A model generated the notes under the pieces. That model saw only the letters and a program-made list of their open reading frames with translations. It was not told where the DNA came from and did no database searches. Positions 46,020 to 56,311 of a stretch of 64,000 bases of DNA are shown in pieces. The DNA is taken from contig CATNEN010000001.1 in assembly GCA_950097015.1 (NCBI GenBank), positions 13,475,501 through 13,539,500 of the forward strand. Direction: 5' to 3'. How positions within the stretch are numbered: the stretch's first letter is position 1; the number at the start of each line of letters is the position of its first letter. The position numbers were made by a program, and so were the translations under genes. Source of the DNA: Macrostomum hystrix (taxonomy: Eukaryota; Platyhelminthes; Macrostomidae).

Positions 46020-47815
46020 GAAAAGGACGGATGCCAGGTATGGGACAGTAGATGATAATGAATGTCAGGTACGGGATAATAGATGATAATGAATGTCACG
46101 TATGGGATAATAGATGATGATGAATGTCAGGTATGGGATAATAGATGATGTGAATGTCAGGTATGGGATATTAGACGATGATGAATGTCACGTATGGGAT
46201 AATAGATGATGTGAATGTCAGGTATGGGATAGTAGATGATGTGAAGTTCAGGTATGGGATAGTAGATGAGGATGAATGTCAGGTATGGGATAATAGATGA
46301 TGTGAATGTCAGGTATGGGATAGTAGATGATGTGAATGTCAGGTATGGGATAGTAGATGAGGATGAATGTCAGGTATGGGATAATAGATTATGTGAATGT
46401 CAGGTATGGGATAATAGATGAGGATGAATGTCAGGTATGGGATAGTAGATGATGATGAATGTCACGTATGGGATAATAGATGATGTGAATTTCAGGTATG
46501 GGATAATAGATGATGTGAATGTCACGTATGGGATAATAGATTATGTGAATGTCAGGTATGGGATAGTAGACGATGACGAATGTCACGTATGGGATAATAG
46601 ATGATGTGAATTTCAGGTATGGGATAATAGATGATGTGAATGTCACGTATGGGATAATAGATTATGTGAATGTCAGGTATGGGATAGTAGATGATGATGA
46701 ATGTCAGGTATGGGATAATAGATGAGGATGAATGTCAGGTATGGGATAGTAGATGATGATGAATGTCACGTATGGGATAATAGATGATGTGAATTTCAGG
46801 TATGGGATAATAGATGATGTGAATGTCACGTATGGGATAATAGATTATGTGAATGTCAGGTATGGGATAGTAGATGATGATGAGTGTCAGGTATGGGATA
46901 ATAGATAATGATGAATGTCAGGTATGGGATAATAGATTATGTGAATGTCAGGTATGGGATAATAGATTATGTGAATGTCAGGTATGGGATAATAGATGAG
47001 GATGAATGTCAGGTATGGGATAATAGATGAGGATGAATGTCAGGTATGGGATAATAGATTATGTGAATGTCAGGTATGGGATAATAGATGATGTGAATGT
47101 CACGTATGGGATAATAGATTATGTGAATGTCAGGTATGGGATAGTAGATGATGATGAATGTCAGGTATGGGATAATAGATGAGGATGAATGTCAGGTATG
47201 GGATAGTAGATGATGATGAATGTCACGTATGGGATAATAGATTATGTGAATGTCAGGTATGGGATAATAGATGAGGATGAATGTCACGTATGGGATAGTA
47301 GATGATGATGAATGTCACGTATGGGATAATAGATTATGTGAATGTCAGGTATGGGATAGTAGATGATGATGAATGTCAGGTATGGGATAATAGATAATGA
47401 TGAATGTCAGGTATGGGATAATAGATTATGTGAATGTCAGGTATGGGATAATAGATTATGTGAATGTCAGGTATGGGATAATAGATGAGGATGAATGTCA
47501 GGTATGGGATAATAGATGAGGATGAATGTCAGGTATGGGATAATAGATGAGGATGAATGTCAGGTATGGGATAATAGATTATGTGAATGTCAGGTATGGG
47601 ATAATAGATGAGGATGAATGTCAGGTATGGGATAGTAGATGATGATGAATGTCACGTATGGGATAATAGATTATGTGAATGTCAGGTATGGGATAATAGA
47701 TGATGTGAATGTCAGGTATGGGATAGTAGATGATGATGAATGTCAGGTATGGGATAATAGATGATGTGAATGTCAGTTATGGGATAATAGATGATGTGAA
47801 TGTCAGGTAAGGGAT
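46020..47815. repeat. 30-bp higher-order minisatellite
   Basis: About 60 units built on caggtatgggataatagatg with a variable end. Variants include aggtatg/acgtatg, ataatag/atagtag, and gatgtg/gatgatg/gaggatg/ttatgtg. Blocks of several units recur in the same order (for example about 46440-46580, 46590-46700 and 46755-46870), which is higher-order structure. It lies where exon 1 and the promoter of SLC23 copy 2 would be expected. Confidence 0.93.
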
Positions 47816-47819
47816 AGAA

Positions 47820-49500
47820 TATTATATCTGTAGGGATCAGTTCATTAGGATTTTATTATGCAGAGTAAGTACATTACTTGGGACTTACAATTTGCTGAGT
47901 CGGACTAAGTTGGTTTTTCATGGTCAAGCTGGTCAAGTCTCTCGATAATTTCTTTTATCTATAAAATATATGATTCTACCTTAGAATAAATCGAATGGTT
48001 GGAAGATGAATTAGTTTTACACTGCGTGAAACACCCACTAACTAAAACCGGTATCATTTATATAAGCCAGAAATTTTCGTTCGCGGACTACATTAATCTT
48101 CCGCACTAATCTATTTTCAATTGTGCGAAGCCAGTTTCTCGGCAAATTTATCGTCATGAAAATAGAGAGATTTAGTCTAATTTACTCAAATCTGGACTAT
48201 ATTTAGTCCAGTTGGACTATTATAATAGCACAACTTGTCAAGCAGCAACAATCGAGGAGTCCTTGTGTCACGAAATAGTATCATTTAATTGGGGTATTTT
48301 GAGACTATTGAGCTATGAGGTTAATATGGGATAATAAGATTATGGGATTATGGGATTATGGGATCATGGGATCTTGGTATTATTGAACTATGGGATTATG
48401 GGATTATTGGTTTATAGTATCATGGGATTATAGGATTATGGGATTATGGGATTGTGGGACTATGGGATCATGGGATCATGGGATTATAGGACTATGGGAT
48501 TATGGGATTATGGGATTAATCATATGGCACATTTTGAACACCTGTCCATACTGCTCTCGGTGGTGATCGGGTAGAAAGGCAACTTCACAGGCAGTAGATG
48601 CGAGCAAATGTTCCTCGCAAAAGGCGGGTCATAGATTTCTACGAGTACCTCTTTGGCTGACGATTCGCAATTTCGACTTTGAGTCGAGTTGGTCAGAACT
48701 CTTCCTGTGTCACTTACCTGCAGAATTATATTTGTTAATTTATTTGTCAAGAAATACCAAGCTATTGCCTAACTTCACGACAGCTCCCAAACCGAATGAC
48801 CGATTTTCACGAAAGTCCACAATACAGAAGATGCGGAAACAAGTGGGTATTTGAAACACGGTATAAAAGCAACCATGCCTGCCACAGAGATTTCATTTTT
48901 TAGAAGCGACCTAAGTGTTTCGGTTAGCTGAAAGAAATTTTTTATAAACTCTGGCTAAATATCAGCTTTAAATGCCGTAGCTAAAATCCCATTCCTGCAT
49001 ATCCCCTAATTTAAATCCTATACCAAAATATCCCTAAATTGAAATCCTATATCTGAATATTCCAAAACTGAAATCACATACCTAAATATCCCTGAAGTGA
49101 TCCATGCCACTTCAGGTTCTTAAAAATCTTCAAACGATTTCTTGGAAAAAATTGTTTCTTAGAAATCAATAAACGATTTCTTAGAAACCAATAAACGATT
49201 TCTTAGAAACCAATAAACGATTTCTTAGAAATCGACAAATGGTTGTTCATAAAATCAAGAAGAAGGTTCTTAGACATTGAAAAAGATTCTTAGAAACCAA
49301 CAAACGATTTCTCAGAAATGGACAAATGATTTTTCATGTCAGCACTTTTTTCTGTTGTACCAAAGAAGGATTCATTCAATTTTTTGCCTTCGGCTTTCTT
49401 GAAAAGAAGAATGATTTTTATTAATGGCAGTTTAGTAACTCATTGTAGTAAAATCGAAAAAAATCCGGACAAGATAGTCTAGAACGAGTTCGCGTCATCG
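47820..49500. other. no recognised gene; two small arrays and stray signals
   Basis: A gggattat-type 8-bp array runs at about 48296-48520. A run of atttcttagaaaccaataaa repeats (about 22-25 bp) occupies about 49130-49335. A TATA box on the plus strand (tataaaag, about 48863-48870) has no obvious gene after it. On the minus strand 48520-48720 is open (IYDPPFARNICSHLLP and so on) and its upstream edge has ctgcaggtaagt, which could be a donor or an acceptor. I do not recognise the product. Confidence 0.35.
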
Positions 49501-49503
49501 CTA

Positions 49504-50055
49504 TCAACGGCGTGAGGTGGCGTTTTCGGTGGCGGTACGAGCCGCGAAGCTCCAGGATGTCGGATCGTCGAACAAGGCTCCCGATGCCGTTAGGATGCGA
49601 ATTATTCATTTAAAAATTAGAGAACAGATGAATAAAAAGGGAAAAATCATGGGAAGTGTCATCATGCAATTCAACAAAGTTAGGCCCGTATAAAAAATTT
49701 AAAATCTAAAAACCCAAGATTTCTTGGAAATAAACTATTTCTTGGAAAAAGTACTATACTTGGAAATTTACTTTTTCTTGGAAATTTGTATGTGCGCAAC
49801 TTTTAGACAGATCTGTTTTACAGGACACGTGCTTTTGAAGCTTTGTAAGAAAGTTTGCATCATTGAGTTGTTAGAATAGATTTCATATCTCAATATAGGG
49901 CTTGCATTTCTTGCGTTACAGCCTAAAACTTTTGATTTATGGTCTGATTTAAAACGCACTGGAAACGACTTAAACAGTGGCAGGTGCACGAATTGCAGTC
50001 GACAAGCCTTAATAGTTGGCGCTGGCACCTTGACAAAGTGGAGCAGACGACACTA
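49504..50055 (-). pseudogene. decayed third SLC23 copy, exons 3 and 4 only
   Basis: Minus strand 50055-49960 aligns without gaps to the last 32 codons of SLC23 exon 3: VKVPAPT versus VAVPLPT, then an identical PLFKSFP followed by a donor-like GTGCGT. The codon matching Phe at the left of that block is a stop (50053-50055). Minus strand 49602-49504 aligns to the start of exon 4: [21 protein letters not shown] versus [21 protein letters not shown] (shown here in part), then a stop after TSRR. The other exons are not found. It is far more diverged than the two main copies, so it is an older duplicate that has decayed. Confidence 0.75.
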
Positions 50056-50426
50056 GAATAGCAATCTATTAAAAACAGGTCTGTCTCATTTAGTGCAAGA
50101 CATGTGCACTAAACTAAAGTGCACAAACCTAAAGCTTGTTTAGCTGTTATTCACTCAGCCGTCCTAATTTAGAAAATTATAAATTATATATTTACGTTAT
50201 AAAAGTTTGGTTTGTGAAGGCACAGGTGCAGGTCCTGCTTGTCAGTTCAAGAGTTTATCTTACTCACAGATCAAGTTAAATCAAGTCTCTCTCTGATGAA
50301 ACATTTAATTGTGTCAGACATTTGTCAGAAAAAGACAGGGAAATTGGTTAATAGACTTTTTAACATTTTAAGTAAAAAGCCAATTAAAAATAGTGTGCAA
50401 CAAGTATTTACGGTTTCATATATATA

Positions 50427-51046
50427 CTCAGCAACAGCTCTAAAACCCCCCAACTCACGCTGTCACACGGCCCAAAAGTTTTGTATGCCATCGGTGACTC
50501 AGAAATGTGTAAATTGGCTGCCGCCGCCAGACGCGAGCGCAAAGTGCGGCATGGGGGATTTGGGGAGGGGGTGGCGCAACTCAACCCACTGGTGGCTGCA
50601 TTGCGCAATGGTAAACCATCACTAGTTAAAGAGTAGGGTGCAAGAGGGTGCACGCAGAACTGCATGCTTCAAGACGACAACGCTGCGCCACATCGAGCAG
50701 CACACGTGCAGCTGCTGAAGGAGCAGCTCGGCATTCGCACATTGAACCGGCCGTCAAAGTCTCCAGACATGAACCCCATCGAGCATGTCTGGGACTTTGT
50801 AAAGCGAAGAGTTCAGCAGGATGCCCCACAGAATGCTGAACAGTTGCGACTGGCGGTGCTGAATGCCTGGCAGCAGCTGCCCCAAGAGTTCATCAACCGG
50901 CTGGTGATCAGGATGCCACGCCGAGTCACGGCACTTTTGCATGCTCGTGGTTCCTACACACGATACTGAGACTAGAATTAAAGACATTGCTTAACTTTTG
51001 TGCCCGTGTGACAGCGTGAGTTGGGGGGGGTTTATCTGTTGCTGAG
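50427..51046 (+). mobile_element. internally deleted Tc1/mariner element with intact terminal repeats
   Basis: Terminal inverted repeats of about 52 bp, 50427-50478 and 50995-51046, both starting ctcagcaacag and sharing aactcacgctgtcacacg. It is flanked by TA on both sides (50425-50426, 51047-51048), the Tc1-type target duplication. At 620 bp it has kept only the last third of the transposase, so it is a non-autonomous derivative. The C/G runs differ by a few bases between the repeats. Confidence 0.9.
50664..50968 (+). pseudogene. C-terminal fragment of Tc1-type transposase
   Basis: About 100 codons: LQDDNAAPHRA carries the second catalytic Asp of the DDE domain, and SPDMNPIEHVWDFVKRRV has the family D/E position. 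It ends normally at GSYTRY. The DNA-binding domain and first Asp are missing through an internal deletion just upstream, so it is inactive. Confidence 0.85.
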
Positions 51047-51137
51047 TATATTGTCCAGACTATATCAGATTTCAGATGAACTTTTCACACCTGGTCCGTC
51101 CTTGCCAAGCTAGTTAGCTTGACACCAACCCTCCTCC

Positions 51138-51283
51138 CCAGGCGGTCGGTGGCAGAGCGGTTAACGCGTTTGCCTCTCGCACCAAGGTCCCTAAGTTTGA
51201 TTCCACGGCGAGGCATGCACATTTATTTGGGGCGCAGCCGCCGAGAGAAGGCTTGGGAGCTTGTCGTGCAATTTACGCCCCAA
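51138..51283 (+). mobile_element. tRNA-derived SINE copy, best-preserved head
   Basis: A-box tggcagagcggttaacgcg (about 51150) and B-box gtttgattccacgg (about 51197) at tRNA spacing with a long variable-arm region, as in tRNA-Ser or tRNA-Leu. The body follows (ggggcgcagccgccgagaga, then ttgtcgtgcaattt). RNA polymerase III could start here. The tail seen at 14225 is not present. Confidence 0.75.
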
Positions 51284-51674
51284 AGCCAGCCACCCCGACA
51301 ACCAACCCCGGGGCCGCAGAGAACAAACCAATCAGAGAGCACCGGCCCCAACGGCCTATCAGGAGAGAGTACACCAAGCGAAACTGACACCGAACGGAGG
51401 GGTAGATCAGCTCACAATTTGATAAACATTTCTCACATATTTTCATTTCCTCTGTCATCACCGGCCAAGAATTCAGCTGAAGCAATTGCGTCCGCCAGAT
51501 CGTGAACTACAGTCATGCTGGCAAAATGGCTTTCACTCGTCTTAATTTGCAAGCAATTCAACCCGATCCAAGCATTTGACTTGTTTAACTGCGTCTGATT
51601 GGGTTCTGCTTTAATTACCCTGGTTAGAGTTCACGAAATAATGTATCAAAAAGGACTGCCGTGACAGTGGAATC

Positions 51675-52243
51675 CTAAAGATTGCCTCCGCTTGCCTCCG
51701 CTCCGCTTGTTGTCTCATCTGCCTCGGCGTCATGCACGGACATTCTGTCGGCCATCTCGTTTGAGCCAGCAGTCGCAGTCACTGCTGGAGGCTCGTCCTC
51801 GACTATCACTAGCCGACCTTCTGGTGGGCTGAGCGAGCCGCGGTCTTGGGCGCTGGTTGCCGGTTCTGAGGTCTGGCTGGCCGGCATCGGAGTCGACATC
51901 AGCGCTGTCGCGACCTTCGGCTGCAGCTTGCGACTGCAGTCATCGGTGCGGCCGTATCGGTGCTCGAGCAAGGGGCGTCCGTCGTGTTTTTTTGCAGTGG
52001 TGGCGCGATTCGCAGCCAAATGGTGTGATTTCTCACTAGTGCGAACTGGGTGAGCAAAATAAACAAAGGGGGCAGGTGGCACACAAAGTGCGCACTCAAT
52101 GGAGGGGGTGGGGTGACTGCTAGACTAAAACAACAAGGACATGGGGAGAGAGAAACTGCAAAAATAAAACTAAAACAGGTGAGAATGTACAAAGGACACT
52201 ATCGGGAGCTTACTGGTGTACTTTAAAAGTACCCCCTTCAAGG
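51675..52243 (-). pseudogene. 5' fragment of the AlkB retroelement (third copy)
   Basis: Contains the 5' UTR and about the first 110 codons of ORF1: AANRATTAKKHDGRPLLEHR, MSTPMPASQTSEPATS, SPPEGRLVIVEDEPPAVTA. It then ends abruptly near 51675, before the AlkB domain. The ATG used by the middle copy is changed here (L in HHLAANRATT), so it cannot start normally. It lies directly downstream of the 3' end of the middle copy, head to tail. Confidence 0.8.
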
Positions 52244-52724
52244 AACGGGGTTGCACAAATCAAGGAACACTCAATGAATGTACCTCTCCACGGAAATCTT
52301 TGTTGTTAAAACGAATTCCCCAAAGGACTGGGGCGCGGATCAGTTTCGAAAAACTCTACCGCTGAATTTTAAGATATATTTAACCGAATTTATTAAAAAT
52401 TTACAAGCGATTCGATTTAGATTATTTTATACGGATATCAAACATAGAAATTAGTAAATAATTAGTAAATAAGTAAATAAATGGATAATAAATATTTTAA
52501 TAAAAAAATAAATATAAAAGCTTGCAGTTTGTGAGCAAAGAGCAAAAGTGACAATACAGCCATTGGTACTCATAGGCAATAAAAGACATTAAGTCAGTAG
52601 GATAAGAGCGTAAAAAATGGAATGACAGAGCAGCTGAGCACTGCTCACCAGCCCACTAAAGCCCAGGCAGCTATTTAAATTTTATTTTGGTTTTTCTTTC
52701 AGGGCCATAGTTGTCAGAGACTGC

Positions 52725-55516
52725 TCAACCCTGGATTTGGAGTCGGTTCTGCCTGTTGATTTGTCCCCGCCTCAGGGTAGCCCACAGGACATTGAGGATG
52801 GGGACTCGGCCCGGAGCGCGAGGCAGCTCCGGCTCGATGTGGAAGCCGTGCAGCCGAGCTGCTCTCATCTTGAGCAGCCAGGCCACACCGAGCTGTTTGA
52901 CTCTGGCCGAGAGCATTGGCATGCCGGCCATTTTGTGAAGGTACTCGGTGCTCAGGTAGGAAGGCACACCGTAGCAGATTCGCAGAGCAAGGTTCTGGAT
53001 CTTTTGTAGCTTGATCTGGTTGGTGACGCAGATCAGAGTCAAGATTGGGGCGCCGTAGGTGAGAGCGCTCTCACCGTAGGCCCTGTACAGCATCTTGAGA
53101 GTGACGCTGCTCAGTTTGGTGATCTTGGCGATGCGGCACAGGGACATGACAATGGCCCTGCACGTGTTCGCCATGTTGTCGACGTGTTTGTTCAAACAAA
53201 GATTGGCGTCGAGGAGGACACCTAGAAATTTTACTTCCTGACAGTAGGGGACCTCCGTCTGTCCCAGCTGCAGTTTGGGTCGCAAGTTGGCGCGAGCTTT
53301 CGGCTTGTAGTTGAAGGCGATGGCCTTGCTCTTGTGGGCATTCAGTCTGATGCCTTGCTTTCCGCACCACTCCCAGACTTGTCTGAGGTAGCTCTGGAGG
53401 CATGTCCGCAGACCATCAAAGGTGTCTGCGGAGGCCCAGATGGCCATGTCGTCAGCAAATTGACTGCGTTTCACGTTTGGATTTTCAGGAATCGGCTTTG
53501 TGCTGACGTACAGCAGGTACAGGAGAGGACTCAAGATGCCTCCCTGAGGTACGCCAGCTAGGATTCTGATCAGCTCACTGAGCGAGTTGTTGACTCGCAC
53601 CTGGATGTACCTGTTCCTGAGGTAGTCAGACAGGATGCGCGTCAGCATCGAAGGAAAGCCAGCGTTGAGCATGCGGCTCCTGAGCATGTCGTGCCAGGCA
53701 GAGTCAAAGGCCGCCTCTACATCAAGGAAGACTGCAGCGGCCCTCTTTGCTTTGCACTTTGCGACCATCATGTCCTGCACCAGTCGGCACAGGTTGTCGT
53801 AGGTGGAGTGGACTTTGCGATAAGCGCATTGGTCATCGCCAAGAATGTTCTTGTCCTCAAGGTATTTGGAGAGTCTCTTGGCAATCAGCTTCTCAAACAC
53901 CTTGCCTAAGCAAGAGGTCAGGCTGATTGGCCTGTACGAGTTTGGATTGTCTGGCGGTTTGTCAGGCTTCGGGATCATTGTCACCACAGCTTTCTTCCAA
54001 GCGCTGGGGAAGATCCCTTGACTGAAGCAGGCGTTAAAGAGTTTGGTGATCCTGGTGTTCGCCACGCCTTCAAGGCCGAGGGTTTGAGCACTCGATTGGG
54101 AATCTTATCCAGCCCGGGTGCTCCATCAGGCTTGAGGTGCTCAAGCTCCCACACTGTGTCGGCTACAGTGAATGCGGCTTCAAGCGGGTGAGTGGCTATG
54201 CCATTGATGTCGGCCGGAATCGGATAGAAAGCGATGAACTTGGCCACTTCGGCCACCTCCTGTTTGAGCTGCTCGCAAGTGGATGGGACTGGGCGCATCT
54301 TTGAGTCCAGAGTGGCAGCGAGAAGGTTCGCTTTCTCCAGATCAGTGTGCGCACTGGTTTGACCCGAAGTGAGGGTTGGAATGGAGCTGGGCTTGAACTT
54401 GCCCATCAGCTTCCTGGTGTCATGCCAGAAGTTCTTGACCTTGCTGTTCTTGCTGTTCTCGACAACATTCTCACACAGCTTGGTGAGCTTGCCGCTCTGG
54501 AAGGAAGTGATTTCCCTTTTGATCCTGTTGGCCATTTGGTTGGCCAGCCTTTTAAAGTTTTCATCCCCGGTGCTGTTGAAGAGGCGTCTGAGTCGTCGGC
54601 GCTCTTTGATCAGCTCAAGGATGTGCTTGGGCAGAGCATTTCGGCCACCACAGTCTGGCACAGTCGACTCAATGACCGTGTGGATGGCCTTTGTGATGAG
54701 CTCGACCTCGGCGTCGATTTGCTGAGCACTCGATAGGCGAGTCGGCTGGTCAGGAAGAAGGGCTTCACTAATTCTCAGCCTGAACTGATCCCAGTCGGTT
54801 TTGGAAAAGTTTTTCGGCTTAGCGGGACCTGCCCACTTTGCCGACTGAATGTTGAGGGTGAGGATGATTGGCAGGTGGTCGCTGTCCAGGTCAGGACCGA
54901 CTGCAAAGTCCTGCACAAAGGGCAGAAAGTCCTCCGTGGCCAGGCCGAGGTCCAAGACATTCCTGGAAGTGACGCCATTCTTGGTGGCGATTCTGGTGAA
55001 CTGGCCAACTTGATTGAGGATGGTGGGCGAGGCCAGACCTTCAGAGAGCCAGTCGTACAGCTCATGGCCAGCCCTGTTGTTGCTGCTGTCACCGCCAAGG
55101 AAGCGATGTCTGGCATTGAGGTCGCCAAGGAGAACACTGCGTCTGCGCGAGACCAGGCTCTTGAGTAGGTTCAGGTTCAGGTGGTAAGGTGCCGGAGACC
55201 TGTACACCAGAGCCAGATTAAAGTCGGCACCGTGGGAGTTGTCAGACAGGCTGACAGTGCAGGAGATGGCTTCATGGTTCACATTGTCGTAGTGCAAGCG
55301 AACATTTGTGAGTTTGACGCGCGGTGAGTGAGCAAGGAGCAGGCCGCGTCTGACATGCGGAGTGTCGTATCGGATGATGGAGTAGCCAGGGATCTGGACC
55401 GTGTGCGAACTCTTGAGAATGGTTTCAGAGAAGAGAGCAATGTCTATCTCTTGACTAATGACCCATTGGGTGAGTTCTCTGCTTTTCGGGTGAAACCCTC
55501 TGCAGTTGAGGTGCAT
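52725..55516 (-). pseudogene. ORF2 of the AlkB retroelement: endonuclease plus RT, one frameshift
   Basis: From the ATG at 55516: APE endonuclease with HLNCRG, FSETIL (catalytic Glu), LLGDLNARH and SDHLPIIL. Then a linker with GAPGLDKIPNRVL, where a one-base change near 54070-54090 moves the frame. The RT continues: [37 protein letters not shown] (motif A), GVPQGGILSPLLYLLYV (motif B), QFADDMAIW (catalytic motif C), KFLGVLLD. It ends LQIQG at 52725. About 930 codons in all, with no RNase H. The same frame break is in the neighbouring copy (61971-64000). Confidence 0.85.
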
Positions 55517-55583
55517 AATTTTCAGACCCGTTGTCTGGGTAATAGGGTTCCCATTTAAATTGAGGAATTTACAGTTTTCTGGT

Positions 55584-56311
55584 TTAGCTGCCTGGGCCCA
55601 CGACCACGGTGGCGGTGGAGGCCATGCCAGACACGTCCTGGAGGACAGCCCGCACAATGTCCTCAACCATTTTACTGGTCGATTCCACTGTGAGGAGCTC
55701 ACCAGGCGGCCTGGACAGGGCCCGCACAATCACCTGGGTCAGAGAGCGGGTGATCAGGGGCAACAGCATGCTCACCATCTGCTTCAAGTCAGTCTGCTGC
55801 TGCTGTTGCTGCTGTGGCTCACTGCCAGCATCCAGGGAGGGTGCAGCCTCATTGGCGCTCGTGCACCTGGCGCTGACAGTCTCGGCAGCCGGTCGGCTCC
55901 TGGCATCATCGTTGCTGATGAACAGCGGCCGGATGGCGGCATTGACGGGCACGTTGCGGCGGCCTTGGCGCATCAGCCAGCCACTGTCCGAAGCGTCGGA
56001 CATGTCGGCGGGCGCACTCGAGGCAGGCGGAGCATCCGTAGCCGCGGCTTCCGCAGCTCGCGCCGCAGCAGCTTTGGCCTCAGCTGCCGCCTTCGTCGCC
56101 TTGGCGTGCTCCTCCTGCGCAACAGTGCAGGCTCGGCTGGTCGTGAGGTGCTGACCACCGCAGTTGGAGCATGTCGCCGGGCCTTCGTGCTGGCAGTCCT
56201 TCCAGGCATGCGAGCCGCCGCAGATTCGGCATCGCAGCTCCGCCTGGCACTGGGCCGCACGGTGGCCAAACTGCTGGCAGCGCTGGCACTGCAGGGCGCG
56301 GACCGGCTCGT
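55584..56311 (-). CDS. C-terminal part of AlkB-element ORF1: three CCHC knuckles
   Basis: The frame opens directly at the target-site duplication (acgagccggtccg) and continues the ORF1 frame of 59289-61264 (EPVRALQ). Three zinc knuckles follow: CQRCQQFGHRAAQC, CRICGGSHAWKDC, CSNCGGQHLTTSRAC. Then an Ala/Lys-rich, probably helical stretch, MSDASDSGWLMRQGRR, a Gln run (EPQQQQQQQ) and an amphipathic C-terminus. Stop at 55584-55586. This is nucleic-acid-binding gag-like sequence, separated from its N-terminal half only by the nested LINE. Confidence 0.8.

Noticed and set aside
44912-46099. 395-codon frame fusing ILSYP repeats to SLC23 exon 2
   Set aside because: The intron array is in frame with exon 2 by chance in copy 2; the acceptor site and the copy 1 structure show that it is intron.
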